Positions 11,807 to 19,880 of a stretch of DNA of 64,000 nt are shown here, one piece after another (within the stretch, counting starts at the first letter, position 1; the number at the start of each line of letters is the position of its first letter). The stretch is from positions 2,790,001 to 2,854,000 of the forward strand of contig NC_009831.1 of the NCBI RefSeq assembly GCF_000018025.1, read 5' to 3'. A model generated the notes under the pieces. It saw only the letters and a list, made by a program, of their open reading frames with translations, had not been told where the DNA came from and did not search any database. The translations under genes were made by a program, and so were the position numbers. Source of the DNA: Shewanella sediminis HAW-EB3. GTDB taxonomy: Bacteria; Pseudomonadota; Gammaproteobacteria; Enterobacterales; Shewanellaceae.

Positions 11807-13645
11807 ATGTCCGCTAAACCCTCATTTATAAAAAGAATATCCCTACTGATTTGGAATACCTTAAATGGGATCCGTAAGCTGATCCTTAATATTTTCTTCT
11901 TTGGTATTCTTGCGGCGATCATAGTCGCGATGACAGTTGAAGATGATGTAAAACTTGATTCCGGCTCGGCCTTAGTGCTGAACCTATCCGGCTCTGTCGT
12001 TGAACAGAAAAGGCAAGTCGATCCCATCGAAGCCGCCATGAAAAGCAGCAAGAGCAAGGACGCCAGTGGTGAACTGTTACTTGCTGATGTCCTCAATGTT
12101 ATCGATAACGCGGCTCTGGACACACGGATCTCATCGATCGTACTGGATATTGGTCACCTGAGGTGGACCGGGATCAGTAAACTTCAATCGATTGGTGACG
12201 CACTAACCCGCTTCAAAGAGTCGGGAAAACCTATCATAGCCAAGGCCAATTGGTACGGTCAGAACCAATATTTTCTTGCCAGCTTTGCCGACACTATCTA
12301 TCTAAACCCTCAAGGTAGTGTCGAACTGGAAGGATTGAGTCGCTATCGCCAATATTATAAGTCGGCGTTAGAGAAACTGAAGATTAAGGCGCATATCTTC
12401 CGTGTCGGTACCTTCAAATCTGCCGTCGAGCCCTATATTCGTGACGATATGTCACCCGCAGCCAAAGAGGCCAACACCGAACTGCTTAACGATATCTGGG
12501 CAAATTATGAAACTCAAGTCGCCGAGAATCGGAATATTTCAGCCGACAAGCTCGTTCTCAGTGCCGATCAGTATCTTATTGAATTAGAGAGAGCCAACGG
12601 CAAGTCTGCCGAGATGGCGCTGAATATGAACTGGGTAGATGAGCTGGCATCGGCCGAGGCATTCAGACTCAAGATGATCGACACTGTGGGTAAAGCCGAT
12701 GAAGGAAACAGCTTCAAACAGATCGACTTTTTCGATTATCAGTCTTTGATTGCCACTCACCCCTCCCTCTTAATCGAGGATACGGTGGGTATTATTGTCG
12801 CGAAGGGAACCATATTGAATGGTAATCAACCTGCCGGACAAATTGGTGGCGAGAGCACATCAAAGCTGCTGCGTAAGGCTCGTTTCGATGAGCAGGTTAA
12901 AGCCGTCGTATTAAGGGTCGATAGCCCGGGCGGAAGCGCATTTGCCTCGGAGCAGATAAGACAAGAGGTACTTGCACTCAAAACTGCAGGTAAACCTGTT
13001 GTAGTCAGCATGGGTAGCTATGCCGCGTCAGGCGGTTACTGGATCTCGGCCAGTGCCGATTATATCTATGCAACGCCTACCACACTTACCGGGTCAATCG
13101 GTATCTTTGGCATGGTGACAACATTCGAAGACTCGTTATCCAGCATAGGTATACACACAGACGGTGTTGCCACCTCAGATTGGGCGGGAATATCGGTTAC
13201 AAAAGGTCTCACTCCCGAGATCAAATCGGTCATTCAACGTCATATAGAACGTGGCTATCATGACTTTATCTCGCTGGTTGCGACTGAACGTGGCATGAGC
13301 CTTGATGATGTCGACAATATCGCTCAGGGGCGCGTGTGGTCAGGTAAGAAAGCCGTCGAGCTAGGCTTAGTCGATGAACTTGGCGATCTGGACAGCGCCG
13401 TAGCGAAAGCCGCTAAGATGGCAAACCTTGAAGACTTCGACAGTCAGATAATCGAGCAGGAGCTAAGCCCACAGGAGCTCTTCATCCAGGAGATGTTCGC
13501 TTCGGCCGCGGCCTACTTGCCACAGTCGTCAACGAGTACTGTATTAGAACAGTTGCTTTCTCAGTGGTCTGGTGTAATTGAAGAGTTCAGTTCATTCGAC
13601 GACCCTAACGGCATGTATCTCTACTGCGATACCTGTAACTTCTAG
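11807..13645 (+). CDS. sppA: Signal peptide peptidase SppA, 67 kDa type
   Basis: SppA is a membrane-anchored serine protease that degrades cleaved signal peptides. The protein has 612 residues, the long tandem-domain form (E. coli 618). The single anchor helix is at about residues 24-42. The general base Lys204 lies in GTFKSAVEPYIRDDMS and the nucleophile Ser408 in SYAASGGYW, matching E. coli Lys209 and Ser409. The start has GGAG seven to ten bases upstream. As in E. coli, ansA lies directly downstream, here separated by a strong terminator. Confidence 0.96.
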   Translation: MSAKPSFIKRISLLIWNTLNGIRKLILNIFFFGILAAIIVAMTVEDDVKLDSGSALVLNLSGSVVEQKRQVDPIEAAMKSSKSKDASGELLLADVLNVIDNAALDTRISSIVLDIGHLRWTGISKLQSIGDALTRFKESGKPIIAKANWYGQNQYFLASFADTIYLNPQGSVELEGLSRYRQYYKSALEKLKIKAHIFRVGTFKSAVEPYIRDDMSPAAKEANTELLNDIWANYETQVAENRNISADKLVLSADQYLIELERANGKSAEMALNMNWVDELASAEAFRLKMIDTVGKADEGNSFKQIDFFDYQSLIATHPSLLIEDTVGIIVAKGTILNGNQPAGQIGGESTSKLLRKARFDEQVKAVVLRVDSPGGSAFASEQIRQEVLALKTAGKPVVVSMGSYAASGGYWISASADYIYATPTTLTGSIGIFGMVTTFEDSLSSIGIHTDGVATSDWAGISVTKGLTPEIKSVIQRHIERGYHDFISLVATERGMSLDDVDNIAQGRVWSGKKAVELGLVDELGDLDSAVAKAAKMANLEDFDSQIIEQELSPQELFIQEMFASAAAYLPQSSTSTVLEQLLSQWSGVIEEFSSFDDPNGMYLYCDTCNF

Positions 13646-13662
13646 GCAGGAGCCAGTTAAAC

Positions 13663-13698
13663 AAAAACCGGTATGAGTCCTCTCCTACCGGTTTTTTT
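13663..13698 (+). terminator. Terminator after sppA
   Basis: Arms AAAAACCGGTA (13663-13673) and TACCGGTTTTT pair, followed by a T run ending at 13698. Confidence 0.85.
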
Positions 13699-13810
13699 GT
13701 GCCTCAACTGTTCTACAAATACAAAATTTTAGTGATATCTCAGATTCTTATTGGGGTGAACACCTCTAGCAAGTATACTTCTGCCAACTAGCGTTCATCT
13801 GAAGTAGAAA

Positions 13811-14824
13811 ATGACCAAACGTTCCATATATGTAGCTTATACCGGCGGTACGATAGGCATGCAAAAAACGGCGCAAGGGTTCGCACCCGTCGCCGGATTT
13901 CTCACTAACTGTGTTAAGTCTATGCCTGAGTTTTATCATGACGAAATGCCTGATTTTGTCATTCATGAATATTGCCCTCTCATAGACTCTTCAGATATGG
14001 CGCCGACGGATTGGCAGATGATCGCCAATGATATCAAAGCAAATTACGAAGACTACGATGGATTTGTTATCTTGCATGGTACCGACACCATGGCCTTTAC
14101 GGCATCTGCGCTCTCATTTATGTTGCAAGGACTGTCTAAACCCGTCATCGTGACCGGGTCTCAGATCCCGCTGGCACAACTGCGCTCTGACGGTCAAACC
14201 AACCTGTTAAATTCCCTCTACATTGCGGCGAACTACCCTGTTGCCGAAGTATGTCTGTTTTTCAACAACAAGCTTTTCAGGGGAAATCGTACGACTAAGG
14301 CACATGCCGACGGGTTCGGTGCCTTTGCTTCACCTAACTTCCCTCTTCTGTTAGAGGCTGGCATAAAGATTCGTCTAAAGGCGGGAAAAGTTGGCGGAGA
14401 TGAGAACAAGCAACTCGACGTTGCCACCATCAGTCCGCAACCGATTGGTGTTGTCACCTTATATCCCGGTATCACCACAGATATTATTAAAAATATCCTC
14501 CAGCAACCGGTAAAAGCCTTGATTTTACTCACCTATGGTGTGGGTAATGCGCCACAAAATCCGGCATTGCTGAAGGTGCTGTCAGATGCACATAAACGCG
14601 GCATCATACTGGTCAACCTGACGCAATGCCTGCAGGGTAAGGTCAATATGTCAGGCTACGCGACAGGCAATGCATTAGAAGCGGCGGGCGTCATCAGCGG
14701 TTCAGATATGACTACAGAAGCGGCGTTAACAAAACTTCATTACTTACTCTCTAAATCGATGTCGACGCAAGAGATTAGAGAAGCAATGCAGCAAAATTTA
14801 ATCGGTGAACTCACCGAAGATTAA
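13811..14824 (+). CDS. ansA: L-asparaginase type I (cytoplasmic)
   Basis: AnsA hydrolyses asparagine to aspartate and ammonia in the cytoplasm. The protein has 337 residues, the E. coli AnsA length, with no signal peptide. The nucleophile Thr14 is in AYTGGTIGM; the second catalytic pair Thr91/Asp92 is in HGTDTMAF. These positions are the same as in E. coli AnsA. The gene is located after sppA, as in enterics, and is followed by a terminator. Confidence 0.95.
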   Translation: MTKRSIYVAYTGGTIGMQKTAQGFAPVAGFLTNCVKSMPEFYHDEMPDFVIHEYCPLIDSSDMAPTDWQMIANDIKANYEDYDGFVILHGTDTMAFTASALSFMLQGLSKPVIVTGSQIPLAQLRSDGQTNLLNSLYIAANYPVAEVCLFFNNKLFRGNRTTKAHADGFGAFASPNFPLLLEAGIKIRLKAGKVGGDENKQLDVATISPQPIGVVTLYPGITTDIIKNILQQPVKALILLTYGVGNAPQNPALLKVLSDAHKRGIILVNLTQCLQGKVNMSGYATGNALEAAGVISGSDMTTEAALTKLHYLLSKSMSTQEIREAMQQNLIGELTED

Positions 14825-14926
14825 TTTCCCATCATAGCCTTACAGTAAATTTTATGTTTATTGAAGTATGGGAAATCAAAATAATATGCTTCACATATTA
14901 GCAAGCCGTAAATACTGACAAATAAA

Positions 14927-14959
14927 AAGGCTGGTAACCTTAGTTTGGTTACCAGCCTT
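14927..14959. terminator. Terminator between ansA and yeaC
   Basis: Perfect 13-bp arms AAGGCTGGTAACC (14927-14939) and GGTTACCAGCCTT (14947-14959). There is an A run before it and only a short T run after it, so it may act mainly on the minus strand for yeaC. Confidence 0.75.
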
Positions 14960-14995
14960 CTCAATATACATGCGGATTAGTTATACCTATCGGTA

Positions 14996-15277
14996 TTAAA
15001 GCTCTTGCTCTTTAAATTCGGCGATCGGCTCACCTTTAAACTGCTTCTTCAACTGAGCCTTTGTCAGCTCATTCATTTTACCTTCACTGTTGATGGTAAA
15101 ATGATCAGTCTGATCCAGTCTTCTTGCCTGATAAAGCATTACCAGCTGCATGGTTGAGTCACGTTGCTCTTGTGTCAGGACGGTGCCATCTTCCCACTTA
15201 CCCAGCTCGACACCACTCTTAAGACGCTCATACACTTCTTGAGGCATCTCATCGATCATTTTATTTATATCAGTCAT
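14996..15277 (-). CDS. yeaC: DUF1315 family protein YeaC
   Basis: This small protein of 93 residues is collinear with E. coli YeaC (opening with the motif MPQEVYERLKSGVELGKWEDG, then QLVMLYQAR). Its function is unknown; it is soluble and charged with no membrane segment. It overlaps the upstream zinc-ribbon gene by 4 bp, so the two are translationally coupled. The stop codon region overlaps an ATACC-N4-GGTAT palindrome. Confidence 0.88.
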   Translation of the reverse strand: MTDINKMIDEMPQEVYERLKSGVELGKWEDGTVLTQEQRDSTMQLVMLYQARRLDQTDHFTINSEGKMNELTKAQLKKQFKGEPIAEFKEQEL

Positions 15278-15594
15278 ACTCTCTTCCGCTTATGCAAGAC
15301 GATTCTCACCCTGGTTATTAAGTAGCCAACAAAGCCCAATACGAAAAGACCACCGGCAATGTAAGACCTTACCCCTTGAGCCGGCTCTCCGCCCCAAAAC
15401 CAGACCACTACACCTGCAATAAACAGAGACATGCATAACAGGCTTTGATTCATCAGCTGATTAGAGCGTTTAATATTGCTTATCAGCGACAATGACTCAG
15501 TATTCCCTGAGAGGTTTGCACCACATGCGCTACATTCCTTAGCTTTATTAGAGATCCGTTTCTTACAACTTGGGCATTCAATTAACGCCATCAT
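15274..15594 (-). CDS. Zinc-ribbon membrane protein, function unknown
   Basis: The protein has 106 residues. An N-terminal zinc ribbon is seen as CPSCKKR and CSACGAN (two C-x2-C knuckles within residues 8-27). Two predicted transmembrane helices follow at about residues 50-69 and 77-97, then a basic tail HKRKRV. Two adjacent ATGs exist; the second (15591) has better spacing from GAGG. It overlaps yeaC by 4 bp and precedes it in one transcript. I do not recognise a specific family function. Confidence 0.75.
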   Translation of the reverse strand: MMALIECPSCKKRISNKAKECSACGANLSGNTESLSLISNIKRSNQLMNQSLLCMSLFIAGVVVWFWGGEPAQGVRSYIAGGLFVLGFVGYLITRVRIVLHKRKRV

Positions 15595-15663
15595 TACCTC
15601 AAAGTACAGATAAACTATTTTACAATATTGGGCTCAGAGCGCTTATCTCTTAAGCCCATTCAA

Positions 15664-16791
15664 TCATCTCAGCTCATCGACAACGGCAAGCATGGCCGTT
15701 AGAGACGCTTCACCTAAATATATCGAACGTTCAGGAGACCAACCCGCCATAGGATCGGGCATATTGTCATTATCTTTAAATGGCATCTCAAGGGTATTAG
15801 AGAGGCAGTTAAAGGTCTCAGCCACCCAGTTAGATGCGACCGTTAGATTGGCCTTACCTGGCTCATCTTTGTCGTAACCAAACTCAGATTGGAAATCGGC
15901 GCTGGTGAGCAGTAACGCATCCACAAATTTTTTCTGCAGCGCTTCCATTTTAGCATCAAACGAAGGTACGCCTTCGCAGCCAGCCAGAAACACAAAGGGT
16001 AAACCTTCGTCGCCATGGACATCATAAAAAAGATCGACACCTGTCTCTTTCATCTTGTGGGTAACATGGAACACTTCCGGACTCTTCTCCAATGACGGGC
16101 TCTGCCATTCACGATTGAGGTTAACACCCGCCGCATTAGTACGAAGATGACCACGTACTCCACCATCGGGATTCATGTTAGGGACAATATAGAAGTTCGC
16201 CTTATCTAGAAGCGCCTTGGCGTTAGCACAGTCGCTATCGAGTAGGTTATTGATAAAACCTTCAACTAACCACTCGGCCATCGTTTCACCGGGATGCTGA
16301 CGCGCGGTGATCCAGATGTTGGCTTTAGACTCGTCACCATCGCCGACTTTGACCAGAGATAGATCGCGACCGTCCAGAGTGAGTCCTAAGTGCTCAAGAC
16401 TAACCTGAGGATGTACCTGAATCGCGGCAAGCAGATCTTGATGACGTTCATAACTGTATGGAGCAAAATAAGCGACTTGAATAGAATCACAATCCAAATC
16501 GACTAAAATAGTAAGCTTGCCATCTTCATATTGCGTCGGCAGACGGAACCAGGTCTGTCTGTCATATGTAGCAACGGCTTGGTAATTTTCCCAGCCTTTT
16601 GTATATGAGGCCGAGCCGGCATTCATAATATTAAGGGTATACCGGTTACCGACTTCCCCCTCTAAACGAAAGTTAAACCACTGATAAAATTCATTACCTA
16701 CATCGGGACGAATAGCCAGTTGTACGTCATTAATATTGTCTTGATTAATGACTTCAATATTACCGCCATCAAAATTGGCACTGATCCGCAT
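15664..16791 (-). CDS. M14-family zinc carboxypeptidase, cytosolic type
   Basis: The protein has 375 residues and belongs to the M14 metallocarboxypeptidases, cytosolic carboxypeptidase (AGBL4/CCP6-like) branch, with an N-terminal beta-sandwich domain (about 1-120). Zinc ligands are seen in ARQHPGETMAEW (H-x2-E) and in the later YDVHGDEG; the substrate-binding NMNPDG and NLNREW motifs are present. No signal peptide is seen. The start is the ATG at 16791, with AAGGA six bases away. An in-frame ATG at 16893 would add 34 residues unlike the family and is less likely. The bacterial substrate is unknown. Confidence 0.85.
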   Translation of the reverse strand: MRISANFDGGNIEVINQDNINDVQLAIRPDVGNEFYQWFNFRLEGEVGNRYTLNIMNAGSASYTKGWENYQAVATYDRQTWFRLPTQYEDGKLTILVDLDCDSIQVAYFAPYSYERHQDLLAAIQVHPQVSLEHLGLTLDGRDLSLVKVGDGDESKANIWITARQHPGETMAEWLVEGFINNLLDSDCANAKALLDKANFYIVPNMNPDGGVRGHLRTNAAGVNLNREWQSPSLEKSPEVFHVTHKMKETGVDLFYDVHGDEGLPFVFLAGCEGVPSFDAKMEALQKKFVDALLLTSADFQSEFGYDKDEPGKANLTVASNWVAETFNCLSNTLEMPFKDNDNMPDPMAGWSPERSIYLGEASLTAMLAVVDELR

Positions 16792-16973
16792 AACGATTCC
16801 TTTGTTCGTACTGAGAAGACAAGTCATAGGGTACTTGTCAGATTGGGGATAGGATAAACGAAAAATGTGTATATACCCAACCATTCTCTTCAATCACTTC
16901 CTTGTCCAGCTATCCTACGGGAGCTCTGAAACAAGCATTTTGAAGTAGCTTGGGTATTGAGTAGCCTGAAAAG

Positions 16974-17001
16974 CAAAAAAGCCACACTAATGGCGGCTTT
17001 T
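16974..17001 (-). terminator. Terminator after the orphan response regulator
   Basis: On the minus strand, AAAAGCC pairs with GGCTTTT around a short loop, followed by a T run. It lies just past the stop codon of the regulator gene. Confidence 0.65.
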
Positions 17002-17018
17002 ATCGGGTATAAATTTGT

Positions 17019-17699
17019 TTAAGAAGCAAAACTGTAACCTTGTCCTCTAACTGTATTGATCAAGGTTTTGGGTAACTTAGTATCGGCCAGCTTTCGACGG
17101 GTATTACTGATGTGCATGTCGAGATTTCGATCGAATCGACCTAAGTCCTTTTGAAGCACACTACGCTGCAATTCCTGCTTGGTGATCACCTCACCCTTTC
17201 TTTCGAACAGGTATTTAAATAACTTAAATTCAGTTTGAGTTAACACCACTTCCCGCGAGGCGATCGATACACAATACTGCATATCATCAAATAGTATTTC
17301 ACTATTCAGAGAATCGGATTCTGCAGTGTTCTCAGCTCGGGTTAACTCGACTCGTCGTTGTAATGCTGTCATGCGCACTAAAAGCTCCTTTATGCTAAAC
17401 GGCTTAGTTAAAAAGTCATCAGCCCCAAGTTCATAGCCTTTAATCCTTTCATCTTCATTGTCGATGGCAGAGATGACTATCACAGGGATCTGATCTTTTC
17501 TCGCAGCCAATAATCCAAATCCATCTAACTTTGGCATCATGATATCTAGCAGGATAATGTCCGGGAGTTCACACTCGAGAATGGATAAGGCTTCCATACC
17601 GTTTTGGGCACTAATAACTTCATGTCCTTCACATTCTAATGCTTCTTTTAGTAACTCCCTGAAAATCAGATCATCATCTACTACTAATACTTTACTCAT
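17019..17699 (-). CDS. OmpR/PhoB-family response regulator without adjacent kinase
   Basis: The protein has 226 residues. The receiver domain (1-115) has the acidic pocket Asp8-Asp10, the phospho-acceptor Asp52 (IILLDIMMP) and a Lys in the DDFLTKPF motif. A winged-helix DNA-binding domain (about 130-226) ends in NTVRGQGYSF, typical of the OmpR class. Neighbours are a carboxypeptidase and a lipoprotein gene; no histidine kinase lies near it, so the partner must be encoded elsewhere. A perfect palindromic terminator lies upstream. Confidence 0.9.
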   Translation of the reverse strand: MSKVLVVDDDLIFRELLKEALECEGHEVISAQNGMEALSILECELPDIILLDIMMPKLDGFGLLAARKDQIPVIVISAIDNEDERIKGYELGADDFLTKPFSIKELLVRMTALQRRVELTRAENTAESDSLNSEILFDDMQYCVSIASREVVLTQTEFKLFKYLFERKGEVITKQELQRSVLQKDLGRFDRNLDMHISNTRRKLADTKLPKTLINTVRGQGYSFAS

Positions 17700-17856
17700 T
17701 TACCACTACTGCAAATACGAACTGTTATCATTTACACTACTATATGCGTTGGTGAATTTCCAGTTGTTTTTTCAGATCTGTGATGTGAGCGAGTTTGTTG
17801 TCTGATTGATAGTGGAGAGAAGCAAGGGGGTGAAAGTCATTCTGGATTGATAAAAC

Positions 17857-17880
17857 AAAGGCCAGAATATTCTGGCCTTT
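17857..17880. terminator. Palindromic terminator after the DUF885 lipoprotein gene
   Basis: A 24-bp perfect palindrome centred on AATATT, with arms AAAGGCCAGAAT and ATTCTGGCCTTT. It sits 39 bp past the stop codon of the lipoprotein gene, on its minus strand. Confidence 0.75.
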
Positions 17881-17919
17881 TGAAAAGTTAAATAACAGTT
17901 GAAGTTAATACAGAAACTG

Positions 17920-19698
17920 TTATTGATTGAGCATCAACTGACGCACATACTTAACAGGCGCACTTCCATAGCTTAAGAACTGCTCGTGGAATGCTTTAAG
18001 GTCAAACTGCTCCCCCTGCTTCGCTTTTAACTCTTCACGAAAATCATAGATCTCACGGTAGCCGGAGTAATAGCTGGTTAACTGAACCTGACTCAATGTC
18101 GCCCTTCTCCACTTACCCTCGGCTTCTGCGGTTTGTTGAAATGCCTCTTCGGTCATTAAGCTAATAGCTTCATCCTCTGTCATGCCCTTCACCTGAATGC
18201 TGTAATCCAGTAGCGTGTTGGCAATGACTCGTAGGTTCCACTTGTAGTACATCAGCCACATCTCGGGCTCAAAATCACCATAACCCTCTTCGAGCATCAT
18301 ACGCTCTGTATAAACAGCCCAGCCCTCTACCATAGCACCGTTACCAAACAGGCTTTTCACCATGCTAGGTGACTCATTTGAATAGACCAGCTGAGTGTAG
18401 TGGCCAGGTATTGCCTCATGAATATTCAGTACCTGCAAGATCCAGTGGTTATACTCTCTAAGATAACTTTCGGCAGACTCATCATCCATGGCATCGAGAG
18501 GCGTAACGTTGTAATAGGTATTGCTGGATTTCTCATAAGGCCCGGGAGCACTGATAGAGGCGCCGGCGAAGCCGCGCATATATTCCGGTGTTTCACGTAC
18601 AACTAACGGCTTTTTAGGGTCTAAGGTAACGAGTTGTTTGTCATTGACAAATTTTATCAAGGCTGGGATCTGAGCACGAACTTCATCGACAAACGCCTCA
18701 CGTTTTACATGCTTAGAGGAGAGTTTATCGATCAGCTGACGCGTAGCTTTATTATCATCTAAAGGTTTAGGAGTGTCGAAATAGGTATCCCATAGCTTAG
18801 CGGTGATCTTTGCCATCTCACCCTGAACCCGACTTTTGTCAGCCAGGGCTTTTTCATACAATCCTTTTGCACTCATTCCAGCTTGAATATCGAAAGAGAA
18901 TTTCTCTTCATAAAGCGCTTCACCAATCCTGAAGCTGCGTGCGCCCTCTTTTTCCAGTTTAGATACTAGCTCACCCAGCCAGGCGATATGCTCATTGATT
19001 GACTGAGTCGCCGCATCGAAACGCGTTTTAAACAATGCCTTTTCATCGCTTGTCAGTCCCGAGCTTTCGGCTTGTGCGAGCAGTTCTGCTGAAAAAACAG
19101 AAAATGCACCTTTATTCTGCATCTGAGCCAGTTGAGTGTGCTCGAGTGTCGGGTTATTAATATTCTCCCGAGCGGCACTGTAATAGGCTGGGACATTCTC
19201 CATTCGAGCCAATACTGAACGTAACCTATCATCGAGCGGGGCAAAATCTTCATTGATCAACTGGGCAAAACCGCCGGCAACGTTATACGATGCAGGGTTC
19301 CACTGCCAGGATTTAAACTTAGTGATCTCCCAGGTATCACGTTTAAGCAAGTTCTCAATCAGACGATAATCGATAAGCTCATTAGCCGACAATGAATCTC
19401 TGTCGAAGGCCTGTAACATGGACAGTTGTTGCTTGTTAAACTTTATTGCCTCGGCGCGGCTAGCATCGTTAGGCACTTTAAGCACGCCATCATATTTATG
19501 GTAACCACTATAGAGTGCCCATGTCGGTGCTTGCTTCCATAGCTCGTCTATAAACTGCGTTGAAAATTGGGCAAAGCTTAACTGTTGGCTTGAAGCTATC
19601 GAAGCCGGCGATACCTGTTCGGCTACCTCTTGAGATTGACAACCAGCGAGTGCTGTTAATGACAATGCTACCGCTAATGACAGTGTTGCTTTTTTCAT
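17920..19698 (-). CDS. DUF885 family lipoprotein, putative metallopeptidase
   Basis: The protein has 592 residues. A lipoprotein signal peptide is clear: a hydrophobic core followed by the lipobox LAGC with the acylated Cys near residue 20. Ser-Gln follow the Cys, which favours outer-membrane sorting by the usual +2 rule. The DUF885 signature HEAIPGH near residue 430 and the downstream EGWAVYTERMM resemble zinc-ligand motifs of metallopeptidases. Members are annotated as putative peptidases; the substrate is not known. It is a monocistronic gene between two terminators. Confidence 0.85.
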   Translation of the reverse strand: MKKATLSLAVALSLTALAGCQSQEVAEQVSPASIASSQQLSFAQFSTQFIDELWKQAPTWALYSGYHKYDGVLKVPNDASRAEAIKFNKQQLSMLQAFDRDSLSANELIDYRLIENLLKRDTWEITKFKSWQWNPASYNVAGGFAQLINEDFAPLDDRLRSVLARMENVPAYYSAARENINNPTLEHTQLAQMQNKGAFSVFSAELLAQAESSGLTSDEKALFKTRFDAATQSINEHIAWLGELVSKLEKEGARSFRIGEALYEEKFSFDIQAGMSAKGLYEKALADKSRVQGEMAKITAKLWDTYFDTPKPLDDNKATRQLIDKLSSKHVKREAFVDEVRAQIPALIKFVNDKQLVTLDPKKPLVVRETPEYMRGFAGASISAPGPYEKSSNTYYNVTPLDAMDDESAESYLREYNHWILQVLNIHEAIPGHYTQLVYSNESPSMVKSLFGNGAMVEGWAVYTERMMLEEGYGDFEPEMWLMYYKWNLRVIANTLLDYSIQVKGMTEDEAISLMTEEAFQQTAEAEGKWRRATLSQVQLTSYYSGYREIYDFREELKAKQGEQFDLKAFHEQFLSYGSAPVKYVRQLMLNQ

Positions 19699-19760
19699 TT
19701 TTTTATCCCGATTCTAAGTTTATTATTTGTTATATTTTTCAGGCTTAGTAAAGCATGTAT

Positions 19761-19799
19761 AAAAAAATATTTCAGCTTCGATACTGAAGCTGAAATATT
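19761..19799 (-). terminator. Terminator after the RecQ-family gene
   Basis: Perfect 14-bp arms AATATTTCAGCTTC (19766-19779) and GAAGCTGAAATATT (19786-19799), followed by a T run on the minus strand (A run at 19761-19767). Confidence 0.85.
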
Positions 19800-19880
19800 G
19801 TGTTACACACTTGGTAGACTGCACTGATAATATTGGACTAAATGAGTCATGACTTAAGTAAAGTCTCAGCTCAACAGGCC

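Noticed and set aside
16792..16893. Longer N-terminus for the M14 carboxypeptidase
   Set aside because: The extra 34 residues do not resemble the family, and the ATG at 16791 has a proper ribosome-binding site.
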